NCBI GenBank assembly: GCA_963728545.1
Contig: CAVSKO010000002.1
Location: forward strand, 3,162,001-3,226,000
Length of the DNA stretch: 64,000 bases
Source: DASUNP01 sp963728545
GTDB taxonomy: Bacteria > Acidobacteriota > Blastocatellia > UBA7656
Direction of reading: 5' to 3'
Below the pieces are notes generated by a model. That model was not told the origin of the DNA and did not search any database. It saw only the letters and a list, made by a program, of their open reading frames with translations. Each line of letters starts with the position of its first letter. Positions within the stretch are counted from its first letter, which is position 1. The translations under genes were made by a program, and so were the position numbers. This document shows positions 35,365 to 43,963 of the stretch, piece after piece.

Positions 35365-35456
35365 GCCTAACGCTCCGCATTATCGGGGCCGCGAGCGGTA
35401 TTGATTCTAACATGCGAACCTCACTTCGCGGCCTCCGTTGCATGCGGTTGTTATGC
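35365..35456 (-). other. attC site
   Basis: Minus strand: GCATAAC (35450-35456) to GTTAGGC (35365-35371), majority stem. Closes P7. Confidence 0.92.
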
Positions 35457-35607
35457 CTGCCCAGCAAATTAGCTGCGCCGTGCCCGTCAGGGCTCTGTCG
35501 CGCTCGCGCCGTGCTTATTCTCCCCTTGCCTTGGCTTGCTCTGATTATTCCTGGCGCGAGCGCGACTTGGCGCAGCGACGGGTCCATCAGCACATTTCGC
35601 TGAGCAG
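35457..35607 (-). repeat. ORF-less structured cassette, copy P7
   Basis: Minus-oriented copy; side hairpin GCCC-TGAC-GGGC as in P2, main stem GTCGCGCTCGCGCC. Confidence 0.8.
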
Positions 35608-35854
35608 GCATAACGATTCGCATCAGCGGGGGCCGCGAGCGGCGTTGATTGTATCACGCGAGATTTGCTTCGCGGCCTGGTAGTGATGCAAGTGTATGGA
35701 GGTTTTCAACTAGGGTTCTCGTTTGCCTCCTCAGTGTGAGTCTGCTCATTTCTTTCCTTGTCCGGCATGATCGGCAAAAACCCATTCTGCCCATAAAGTC
35801 GGTTTTAATACACCCGCTTTACACAAGGAAATTCTTTGGTGGTAGACTTGCGAA

Positions 35855-37294
35855 ATGCAAAACGAGGAAGAACAGACAGCCTGGAAAGAGTCACTTACCC
35901 TATGGGCTAACGTGGTCGGCCTCATCGGAGGCATCTCAATGCTAATAGGGGTTGTCACTTTCTTAACGGGTGTGCCTGGTCCTGTCCTAATCGTGATATG
36001 GAGCGTTGCCTTAGCTTTCTTGTTTATTGGCATATTGGCGCGTGTATTTCTGGTCAGCGATCACACATCTGAGAGCATAGGCAAGCATTTGCGCGATTCC
36101 ACACCGCAGAATTTAGGGCGGTCACTTAGCGCATCACAAGGCTTACAGGCCGTGAATATTTCAGCTGTGGATATTGAGAAGCAAAAAGCTCGCATAAAGG
36201 AATTAGAAGAACAAAACACCGCTCTTGAAGCTGTCAGAAAGGAACGTGATAAACTGAGTCAGAAATTAGAGCAAACGTCATTGCAGTTAAATACTTTGGA
36301 AAAACCAAAGCCGGAGCCAAATCTTCGCCTGACTTCTCTAGCATACGAATCTGCGAGATTTCAAGACGATATAATTAGACGTGGGGGTACTAATGGCGTG
36401 CTCATTGCAAAGATCGGCAACGACCCGCTTGAGGAACGCATGGTTTCTCCTGTCGAGCAGGTTCAAGCGCAGATAACCTTTTATGATGTCGATAATGGCA
36501 ATGCGTGTGTGCGTGTTGATCATGGCTGTTGGCTTGAAGAGAAATTTAATCATGTGCCTTTCGGAGTCGGGGCCGTGCGGTGGTTGATTGTCGCGTTAAA
36601 ATCGGGAGAGCAGTTTTATGGCCTAAATAATAATCACGAAAGCCAAGAGCGATTCAATCGGCCTAACTTCGTGAAGCTTGAAAAAGACCGCTACCGCGTA
36701 GAGATTAAATTAGTAGGTGGAGAATATGGCGAAGTCGTACAAAGGATTAAATTTGATCTCACATTAAATCCGCCGTTCCAGTTTATATTTGTTGACTCTG
36801 TAGATAAGACAAAGCAATACGAATGGCTGCATGAAATGGCAGATGCCGAAGCTGAAAATATCGGAGCAAGCGTGGAAGTCGAAAAGATTGTTCCGACGCT
36901 AAACCTTTCACAGACCGTTCCATCAGTATTGTTTAGGTTCTACGTTCGCAACAATTCTGTTTTCGAGATTTCAATTGATGATAAGACGATAGAAGGCCAC
37001 ATTGTATTTTGTAGAACTCCGCTTGCCGGTCAAATGATCGTGCGCCAAATGACAGGGGATATTCCCCCATACAATGTGCGCCATCTACATCAGGGCGTTC
37101 TAACCTTAGAATTGCGTCTTAGTCCAGAAGAGGTTAAAGAGATTTCTGATAGACAAATAGAAGCAAACTTTTATTTCGAGCAATTGACAATCAACATTGA
37201 AGGCGGCGACCAGTTCAGAAAACAAGTCAAGCGCAAACCTTTGACGCTTCCGTTCGGGATACATAAAGATGGCGGGCCTCCACGTCACCCATAG
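35855..37294 (+). CDS. Membrane coiled-coil cargo protein
   Basis: 479 residues. Two membrane segments near the N-terminus (~16-40 NVVGLIGGISMLIGVVTFL and ~43-66 VLIVIWSVALAFLFIGILA), a coiled coil ~105-150 (KARIKELEEQNTALEAVRKE), then a long beta-rich domain with no recognised family (ERMVSPVEQVQAQITFYDV, KSGEQFYGLNN). The cytoplasmic-type sensor/effector layout recalls membrane-anchored defence proteins, but no effector motif is seen. Variable cargo: element 1 has an unrelated gene here. Confidence 0.65.
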   Translation: MQNEEEQTAWKESLTLWANVVGLIGGISMLIGVVTFLTGVPGPVLIVIWSVALAFLFIGILARVFLVSDHTSESIGKHLRDSTPQNLGRSLSASQGLQAVNISAVDIEKQKARIKELEEQNTALEAVRKERDKLSQKLEQTSLQLNTLEKPKPEPNLRLTSLAYESARFQDDIIRRGGTNGVLIAKIGNDPLEERMVSPVEQVQAQITFYDVDNGNACVRVDHGCWLEEKFNHVPFGVGAVRWLIVALKSGEQFYGLNNNHESQERFNRPNFVKLEKDRYRVEIKLVGGEYGEVVQRIKFDLTLNPPFQFIFVDSVDKTKQYEWLHEMADAEAENIGASVEVEKIVPTLNLSQTVPSVLFRFYVRNNSVFEISIDDKTIEGHIVFCRTPLAGQMIVRQMTGDIPPYNVRHLHQGVLTLELRLSPEEVKEISDRQIEANFYFEQLTINIEGGDQFRKQVKRKPLTLPFGIHKDGGPPRHP

Positions 37295-37386
37295 GGGATG
37301 CCCTTTATGTCAGACAATCCGCTCACACACCGTCTTAGACCTAATGCTTACACCGTAATAAAAATCTTACCACGTTTAGCTTAGTC

Positions 37387-37539
37387 CTATTTTTCAGCCT
37401 TAGTCTTACGCGGCCTGTTCCAATAGGGACTCTTGCATTTTGGACAAACACGCGGCTCTTGCTCTATATCGCGTGGAACCCATTCATGCTCGCATCGTTC
37501 GCAACGGAAACCCCAGGTCGTGATTTTTACTTTGTGCAT
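37387..37539 (-). CDS. Small zinc-ribbon protein of the IS1-like element
   Basis: 50 residues, MHKVKITTWGFRCERCEHEW, then PRVCPKCKSPYWN, four cysteines in two CxxC pairs. Clear homologue of the gene at 8762-8917, same position and orientation relative to the transposase. Confidence 0.75.
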   Translation of the reverse strand: MHKVKITTWGFRCERCEHEWVPRDIEQEPRVCPKCKSPYWNRPRKTKAEK

Positions 37540-37766
37540 ATTGGCAGTATATACCTAGTAAATATATCCCGTCAAGAGTGAATATATCTTGATAGATATA
37601 TACCTTTGTAGTAGTATAGGCGAGTCGGTTATTTAAGAAAATAAAGGACAAAGGCTCAAGTGCTTGTAACACCTGAGCCTCTATTGAAAACTAACGCGAT
37701 TGTTCGCATAAGTCCTCGGTAAAGACATTGTGAGCCAATCGCCAAAGAAAGGCAAGGCTCACAATC

Positions 37767-38753
37767 ATGGTATGTCATAATTGCCAGAACTCAGCGCAGA
37801 AGCGCGGTAAAGATCGCAAGGGCAATCAGCGATACTATTGCCCTACCTGTTTCAAATCCTTCATAGAAGCTCAAGACGATCTGCTTGACGGGATGTATCT
37901 GCCGCTTGATAAGGCCGCGCAATGTATCCAGCAACTTATTGAAGGCTCTAGCCTGAGAAGCACGGAAAGAATAACAGGCGTTAGCCTTCATACTCTCTTA
38001 AAACTTCTCGTTGTCATTGGTGCGAAGTGTGAGAAGTTCCTAGAAAATCGCATCAAGGACGTAGTTGTTAAAGACGTGGAATGCGACGAGCTATGGTGCT
38101 TTGTCGGGATGAAGGAAAAGACAAAGGGCAAAAAGCAACTGCAATGGGAATCCTACGAAGAAGAAAGAAGTCTTGGCGATGCTTATACCTTTGTCGGGTT
38201 TGAGAGAAACACAAAGCTAGTGCTGGCATGGCATCTAGGGCGCAGGACGTTTGAAGATACATGGGCATTCACAAAGAAACTTGACGAGGCTACAGCAGAT
38301 CACAGCTTTCAAGTAACCACAGATGGCTTTGCTCAGTATCGAGACACAATCATTCACGAACTAGGGCATAAGCAGATCGACTTTGCTCAACTCATAAAAA
38401 TCTATGCTGCTCCCGAAGGCGACGAACATAGATACTCGCCACCTGTAGTAGTGGACATGATAACGAATGTTATATGTGGCAACCCCGACCCGAAAAGAGT
38501 CTGCACGTCTATTGTGGAGAGACAGAATCTCACTATCCGCATGCAGATGCGAAGATTTACAAGACTGACAAACGCATTCTCAAAGAAGCGAGAGAACTTA
38601 AAAGCCGCGCTTGCTCTGTTTTTCGCTTACTACAACTTTTGCAGGCCGCATAGCAGCATCAAGACTGAGGAGATCAAGAAACGGACTCCCGCGATGGCTT
38701 CCGGCCTGACTGATCATGTTTGGAGCATAGGCGAGCTTCTAGCCGCCGCATAG
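37767..38753 (+). CDS. IS1-like transposase
   Basis: 328 residues, same architecture as at 9110: zinc finger VCHNCQ and YCPTCFK, VECDELWCFVGMKEK, TTDGFAQYRD, SIVERQNLTIRMQMRRF. Intact. It mobilised this 7.2 kb element, judging from the 8-bp duplication and matching ends. Confidence 0.93.
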   Translation: MVCHNCQNSAQKRGKDRKGNQRYYCPTCFKSFIEAQDDLLDGMYLPLDKAAQCIQQLIEGSSLRSTERITGVSLHTLLKLLVVIGAKCEKFLENRIKDVVVKDVECDELWCFVGMKEKTKGKKQLQWESYEEERSLGDAYTFVGFERNTKLVLAWHLGRRTFEDTWAFTKKLDEATADHSFQVTTDGFAQYRDTIIHELGHKQIDFAQLIKIYAAPEGDEHRYSPPVVVDMITNVICGNPDPKRVCTSIVERQNLTIRMQMRRFTRLTNAFSKKRENLKAALALFFAYYNFCRPHSSIKTEEIKKRTPAMASGLTDHVWSIGELLAAA

Positions 38754-38761
38754 GAGAAATC

Positions 38762-38980
38762 ATGAACATAGATCAGTTGACCGACATTGCTTATGAAATA
38801 GTAGGCGAGTTAGAGCCAGCGCGTAACTATGATGTTTTCGACGTGAGCGAATCACAGATCATATTCCACAGCGAGCATGGGCTAAAGAAAGTTTGTCTCT
38901 CCTGTCTGGACAGTAACCGCCCGATAAAGCAGCAGATCAAGGCCGAACTGTGCAAGCCAGTTGAAATGCGCTCGGTTTAG
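38762..38980 (+). CDS. Small conserved protein downstream of IS1-like transposase
   Basis: 72 residues from the ATG aligned with the homologue at 10107 (an earlier in-frame start inside the transposase is rejected). NIDQLTDIAYEIVGELEPAR, then NYDVFDVSESQIIFHSEHGL. Eight bp after the transposase; part of the mobility core. Function unknown. Confidence 0.7.
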   Translation: MNIDQLTDIAYEIVGELEPARNYDVFDVSESQIIFHSEHGLKKVCLSCLDSNRPIKQQIKAELCKPVEMRSV

Positions 38981-39757
38981 GTCTTTCTAGCTTGCCTTAA
39001 AATCACCGACAAATAGTATGATAAATAACTATCCATTGATAGTCCGCATAATATATGCTGGAAGCCGCCCGTCAGATTTACAGATCGTCAATGGGAGGCT
39101 TCGGGACATGGCGTTTGATGAGCGCATAAGAGGCACTGTTACGTTCTTAGTTGTCGCCGGAAGCAGCGGGGCAACAGTCAATCGGTGGCCTGTCGGAACT
39201 ACCTTTTTCATTTGTAAATCTTTGGGTAGTTCAGACGAAGGTGAGACGCAGGCCCAGGCGCACCCGCAACGTAGCCAAGTAATATATGCCGTTACTGCCC
39301 GTCATATATTACTCAATTGTCATAACGACGGATACGATCCTATCTATCTTAGACTCAACACGACAGACGGGAGCTACATAGATGTGCCGACCCGATTTGA
39401 CGACTGGATAAGCCATCCTGTCAATGGTGAAACCGATGTTTGCCTTTATCAGGTTGACGGAGCTTATATCGGCCAATATTTTGGCGATAAGAGAGCTGCT
39501 ATTACCTGTATGCCGTTCTCCATGCTTGCAACCGATGAACACATGAAAAGTGTTCCGGTTAACGAGGGCTACGAAGTTTTCTTTCTTGGATTATTTTCCG
39601 CCCATCCAGGTAAGGAAAGAGCACTTCCTATACTCAGGTTCGGTAATATTGCCCTGATGCCGCATGAAAAGGTAGACGTATATTTGTCTGAGGTAGATCA
39701 AAGGCAAGATATTCTAACTGGAATTGATGCCTACTTGGTAGAGGCAAGGTCTATGGG

Positions 39758-41154
39758 TGTCGGTAGTAGATGATATGTCCGGTGTAATTAGCAAATGAAA
39801 TGTCCGCTTTCAACGGCGTAAGGTAGTGCTTTCGTCAGGAGGTCACTATGAAGCACTACTCACAAGCCGCAGTGGAGCGGGCTATGAAAGTTCAAGAGAT
39901 CATTCTCCGTGCTATCGCTAAGAAGATCACCTGGTTACAGGCGGCTCAGATCATCGGCATCTCACCTCGTCAGATGCGCCGCTGGTTACGCAGGTATGAA
40001 GAGTTTGGCTATGATGGGCTGTTTGACCGTCGCAGAGGTAAACCCAGCCCAAAGCGCATTCCGCTTGAGATTGTTGAGCAAGTGCTTATGCTTTACCAAC
40101 ACCAATACTTCGACTTCAACGTCAAACACTTCCACGAGAAGCTCTCGGAAGATCACCAGATAGAGCTGAGCTATAGCTGGGTAAAGACCGCTCTTCAAGA
40201 GGCCGGACTGGTCAAAAAGAGCCGCAAGCGTGCTGTTCATCGAAAGCGCCGGCCACGCAGGCCCTTACCCGGAATGCTTCTGCACATTGACGCAAGCAAG
40301 CATCGCTGGTTTCAAGACTCTCGCTTCTATGACCTTATAGTCATACTTGATGATGCAACCTCTGAGATTTACTATGCCCAATTGGTTGAGGAGGAATCTA
40401 CCTTCACGGTTATGAGAGCAATTCGCGAAGTTGTTGAGCAGAAAGGGATATTTTGTTCGCTTTACAGCGACAGGGCCAGTCATTTCTTTGTAAATGTGAA
40501 GGCAGGCTCGCGGGTAGATCGAGAGAGGCTGACACAGGTAGGGCGAGCGATGAAAGAGCTTGGCATAGAGATGATCGCTGCCTACTCACCGCAGGCTCGT
40601 GGGCGCAGCGAGCGAGGCTTTGCGACATGGCAAGGGAGACTTCCTCAAGAGCTGCGCCTGAGAGGTATAACAACAGTTTCGGGGGCCAATGACTTTCTCA
40701 CGAACTCCTACATCAAGGAGTTTAACCGAAAGTTTACAGTCGCAGCCGCACAGCCAGGCACTGCGTTTGTCCCAGCCCGTGGGCGAGCTTTAGAGAAGAT
40801 ATTCTGCCTACAGCACGAGCGGGTAGTAGCCAAAGACAATACAGTGAGTTTGGGCAATCGCATCTTGCAGATAGAAAAGAGCAAGTGGCGGACAACGCTA
40901 GCAGGGTGCCGAGTTACGGTTTATGAGCATCAGGACCAAACTATAAGCATAGGATATGGACCGAATGAAGTGGGCAGGTACAAGCCAGAGGGTGAGCCTG
41001 TGACAACAATCAAAGAGAAACAAAAGAAAGCAAAAAGGAAGGGGACGCATCCCGGATTGAACTCAGCAGCCCATTCAGGAACTGGATGTGGCTATCAATA
41101 AGACCGGACATTTCACTTGCTACAAAAAGCGGACATTTTAATTTGCTACGAACA
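39758..41154 (+). mobile_element. ISNCY (IS1202-like) element with 17-bp target duplication
   Basis: 1397 bp between two copies of GAGGCAAGGTCTATGGG (39741-39757, 41155-41171). Ends TGT and ACA; each end carries two imperfect copies of a GTAGCAAATGAAATGTCCG-type motif. Long target duplications are characteristic of the IS1202 group. Confidence 0.88.
39848..41101 (+). CDS. ISNCY-type transposase (IS1202 group)
   Basis: 417 residues. HTH WLQAAQIIGISPRQMRRWLR, YDGLFDRRRGKPSPKRIP, then the DDE core MLLHIDASKHRWF (Asp), SLYSDRASHFF (Asp) and SPQARGRSERGFATWQGRLPQ (Glu). AGGAGGTCACT precedes the ATG. Intact. Confidence 0.9.
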   Translation: MKHYSQAAVERAMKVQEIILRAIAKKITWLQAAQIIGISPRQMRRWLRRYEEFGYDGLFDRRRGKPSPKRIPLEIVEQVLMLYQHQYFDFNVKHFHEKLSEDHQIELSYSWVKTALQEAGLVKKSRKRAVHRKRRPRRPLPGMLLHIDASKHRWFQDSRFYDLIVILDDATSEIYYAQLVEEESTFTVMRAIREVVEQKGIFCSLYSDRASHFFVNVKAGSRVDRERLTQVGRAMKELGIEMIAAYSPQARGRSERGFATWQGRLPQELRLRGITTVSGANDFLTNSYIKEFNRKFTVAAAQPGTAFVPARGRALEKIFCLQHERVVAKDNTVSLGNRILQIEKSKWRTTLAGCRVTVYEHQDQTISIGYGPNEVGRYKPEGEPVTTIKEKQKKAKRKGTHPGLNSAAHSGTGCGYQ

Positions 41155-41613
41155 GAGGCAAGGTCTATGGGCGGGGTGAGCGGTTCGCCTGTGCTATTCT
41201 ACTACCCTCCAATTCAAAATTCAGACGCGGTGCTGGCCTACTTTCAGTTGCCGATAATAATGGGATTAGTACATGGTCAATATGAAGATAGGTTGAGCCA
41301 ATATAGAGGTGATTCAGAGATCAATAAACTAATCAATGCTGGCATTTCGATAGTCGTACCAGCATCTAAAATCAGAGAAACCATCATGCAAGATAGGCTT
41401 GTTGAAAGTAGAAAGGCTTTAGCAGAAGAGACAAGAGAAACCAGTCCCGATGCTCCGAAGCCTTCTCCTGCGTCTGAGGAGGAATAGACTTTCTAATTCA
41501 CGCGCTCATTTTTCGTTTGCTTCCAAAGTGTTTTCAGCTACAATGCGGCAGACAACTATTGAGCCGCCGCGAGAGCGGCAGAGTAGTCCCAAATTCGAGC
41601 AAGCTAATCCTTT

Positions 41614-41880
41614 TTAGGCTCTAATTTTGAGCCACATCAGAAACGCCAGACGGATAACGCCAAGCTCAAGAGTTGCCTCTGTGCAATCCGAGGCGTTCTG
41701 ATTGACTGAATCGTTCTCCTGATCGTTCGCTACGGTAAGCAGATCACCGCCGCCGCAGCATTGGCAATAGCCGTCAACAGGCGTGCAACCGCAATAAGCA
41801 CCGCCTAGTTGGTGATGCCCTCCGAAAACGGGCATAGACAAAGCGCAAATGAGCGTTAAAACAACCAGAAATCTTTTCAT
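41614..41880 (-). CDS. Cys-rich secreted small protein of the IS1-like element
   Basis: 88 residues; signal peptide MKRFLVVLTLICALSMPVFG, cluster YCGCTPVDGYCQCCGGG, homologue of 10415-10663. GGAGGAAACC precedes the ATG. Overlaps the start of the divergent helical-repeat gene by 32 bp. Confidence 0.72.
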   Translation of the reverse strand: MKRFLVVLTLICALSMPVFGGHHQLGGAYCGCTPVDGYCQCCGGGDLLTVANDQENDSVNQNASDCTEATLELGVIRLAFLMWLKIRA

Positions 41881-42841
41881 GGTTTCCTCCTTTAACTGGC
41901 ATGCCGGATTTTATCAGCAACTAATCGGCGGCATATCCAGCTTTAAGGAATTGGGAAACAGGGTTGTTAAAATTGCAGAACAGGCGCGTCTGTTTCGTTC
42001 GTATGAAACCGTCAACGAGGCGGCAAGAATTCTTATAAACCTGCCGTCGAAAGAATACCAAGCAATAGGCCACTATTATCTCGGATGGTGCGAATTTATG
42101 AAGCGCGGCGATGCGAAGGCCGAGCTTGAGCGGGCCGCAGATTACGCGCCAGCGAGGTATCGCGCCTTAGCAATGTATTCGCTGGCTGCAATAGAGGCCC
42201 GCAAACAAAATCACGAGGCTGAGTTGTCTTGGTTTCTTGAGTCAGCGAAGATATATCCATCCCTAGATGTAATAAGAGGCATAGCGGTCATAAAGTCGAA
42301 AGAAGGCTATCATCAATCGGCGTTGAAAGACCTGGAAAGCCTGTTGCCGCTACTGCGTTATGCGGAGCCGTTTGTTTATTACGATATTTTGAACTCGCTT
42401 GCGGTAGAGCTTGGCGAAGTCGGCAGAAAATACGAGGCCCGCAATGTAATCAAGCATGTGCTTGAATCTCCGTTCATAATCGCCTATCCTGAGTGGCGCG
42501 AAACAGGCGAAGAATTAAAAGGCCCGAATCGGTCTTTTGCGGTATTGAATCCTACGCGGCGACGGCGAAAGGCTAAGATTCTGAACATGCCTGTGATCGA
42601 GTATACGGAGCCAACAGAGTGGCATAAACCAGCACCGGTTATCAACCTGGAAACTTGGAAAGCTAAAATGAGTGACAAAGGTGACGAATTAGACAGCCGA
42701 GAACTCTTATTGAAAGTAGTCGAGCTAACTACAGCCCCAGGCATGACAGATGGCAAGCTGCTCCAAGTCATTCAGTTTATGTACAAGCTATTGATCGATG
42801 CTCCAAAGCCAGATGATGACGACCCCGAAGCAGGAGCATAA
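41849..42841 (+). CDS. Helical-repeat protein conserved in the IS1-like elements
   Basis: 330 residues, TPR-like helices (EYQAIGHYYLGWCEFMKRGD, then KAELERAADYAPARYRALAM), basic NPTRRRRKAK, acidic C-terminus DDDDPEAGA. Homologue of 10632-11525 with a near-identical C-terminal half. Ends 38 bp before the right end of the transposon. Possibly a regulator; not shown. Confidence 0.7.
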   Translation: MSVKTTRNLFMVSSFNWHAGFYQQLIGGISSFKELGNRVVKIAEQARLFRSYETVNEAARILINLPSKEYQAIGHYYLGWCEFMKRGDAKAELERAADYAPARYRALAMYSLAAIEARKQNHEAELSWFLESAKIYPSLDVIRGIAVIKSKEGYHQSALKDLESLLPLLRYAEPFVYYDILNSLAVELGEVGRKYEARNVIKHVLESPFIIAYPEWRETGEELKGPNRSFAVLNPTRRRRKAKILNMPVIEYTEPTEWHKPAPVINLETWKAKMSDKGDELDSRELLLKVVELTTAPGMTDGKLLQVIQFMYKLLIDAPKPDDDDPEAGA

Positions 42842-42990
42842 CTACACCATTTCGTTATCCACACACTTGCATCACTACCCGCGGCCTCCGCTGCATGCGC
42901 TTGTTAGACGTTACTTCACACGCGCATATTCTCTTTCACTAGCAGGAGGTAGTGGACTAATCTTGTGTTGCTGAGTTCTTATTCCGCTTT

Positions 42991-43782
42991 TCAATAATAC
43001 CAATCAGTAAGAGAACCACTGCACGCTATAGTGCTGCAATCATAATTCTCGAACTCAAAACACGTGAAAGTAACCGACGCTATGTAATTAGGATTCGGAG
43101 GTTGATATATATGGTACTCGAAGTTGTCAGACTCCTCACCTACCGGTTTCCCGAAGGTAGCTTTGATGAAATCAACATGTTGGCCCAAATAAGACATATT
43201 TGAATCTGTAATCCCTCTAGCTTTTAGTTGGAGGATGCCTTCTGCGCTATTCAATTCCACCCTCATAATCCTATCGGTATGACGCTCAAGATAGATAGCA
43301 AACCCCGGAGAATTATACTCGTCAAGAAAGTAATGCAACACTACAAAGCTGGATTGCGGATTATCCATGACCTGCTGTGGCTGGCCGAGAATCCGTTGGG
43401 CTTTATCCAAGGTATCGCCACGGGTAAATCCGCAAAAAGGAAGGAAAGATTGCATATTCGTGCTGTCAGTATTTGTCGAGTCCCTACTCGACTGCTGATG
43501 CCCGATCGCTTGCGCGTCCGTTTGCGTCGAAATCAACTTGGAGCTGCAGGAGGGGCATCTTGTGGGGGGAGTCGTGCGTCTCGACTGCCACTGGTAGCCA
43601 CACTTATTGCAGACCATTTTCCCATACCATTTATTGGGATTATGGGTTAATGCTTTGAACAGGGCTATTATAATAATCAGTACGATTACAGCAATCAGCC
43701 CTATCAATGGATCTCGTCTTTCCAGAATGAAGAAAAAGAATGCAAGCATCTTTATTCTCTCCTTCAAGTTATTACTGCTCAA
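42991..43782 (-). CDS. Membrane protein with zinc ribbon
   Basis: 263 residues. Membrane segment ~27-46 (LIGLIAVIVLIIIIALFKAL), then a zinc ribbon MVCNKCGYQWQSRR and TRCPSCSSKL, a low-complexity linker, and a C-terminal domain RGDTLDKAQRILGQPQQVM resembling small periplasmic repeat folds. Unrecognised overall. Cassette gene, same strand as its attC. Confidence 0.65.
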   Translation of the reverse strand: MSSNNLKERIKMLAFFFFILERRDPLIGLIAVIVLIIIIALFKALTHNPNKWYGKMVCNKCGYQWQSRRTTPPTRCPSCSSKLISTQTDAQAIGHQQSSRDSTNTDSTNMQSFLPFCGFTRGDTLDKAQRILGQPQQVMDNPQSSFVVLHYFLDEYNSPGFAIYLERHTDRIMRVELNSAEGILQLKARGITDSNMSYLGQHVDFIKATFGKPVGEESDNFEYHIYQPPNPNYIASVTFTCFEFENYDCSTIACSGSLTDWYY

Positions 43783-43801
43783 GGTAGCTCGTTATTGTAA
43801 C

Positions 43802-43894
43802 GTCTAACGCCCGTGTTGACCGGGCGCGCGAGCGGCACTGGAAGAAACCATGAGAAGTCCGCTTCGCGCGCTCCGGTCGAACACATTGTTAGGT
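43802..43894 (-). other. attC site
   Basis: Minus strand: ACCTAAC (43888-43894) to GTTAGAC (43802-43808), arms CCGGAGCGCGCGAAGCG and CGCTCGCGCGCCCGG. Closes the 3.5 kb nuclease/STAND cassette. Confidence 0.92.
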
Positions 43895-43963
43895 TGCGTT
43901 TTGTCAGTCGGGAGAACAATTGCTCGATTGTATAATCGGAACTGACTTCAAAGCAGTAATCTC

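Larger units (their letters stand above)
39018..41487 (+). pseudogene. Trypsin-like serine peptidase, interrupted by IS1202-like element
   Basis: Coding parts 39018-39757 and 41172-41487. Removing the insertion and one 17-bp repeat joins YLVEARSMG to GVSGSPVLFYYPP in frame. The catalytic triad is visible: VTARHI (His ~96), NGETDVCLY (Asp ~140) and GGVSGSP (Ser ~250). No signal peptide is evident, so probably an intracellular trypsin-like peptidase, a type found in defence and stress systems. The insertion falls three codons before the catalytic Ser, so the present alleles cannot be active. Confidence 0.8.
35679..42879 (+). mobile_element. IS1-like cargo transposon, copy 2 (complete, 7.2 kb)
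   Basis: Ends GGTAGTGATGCAAGTGT inverted at both sides (22 bp with one mismatch), flanked by an 8-bp duplication CGCGGCCT (35671-35678 and 42880-42887). Carries a membrane coiled-coil protein, minus-strand zinc ribbon, IS1-like transposase, small ORF, trypsin-like peptidase (interrupted by an IS1202-like element), Cys-rich secreted protein and helical-repeat protein. IS1-family elements are normally below 1 kb (some relatives carry passengers), so this is an unusually large member. Confidence 0.92.
35608..42909 (-). other. attC site split by IS1-like transposon
   Basis: Left part 35608-35678 (core GTTATGC on minus) and right part 42880-42909 (inverse core GTCTAAC on minus) make one normal attC when the element and one copy of the duplicated CGCGGCCT are removed. 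Confidence 0.9.
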
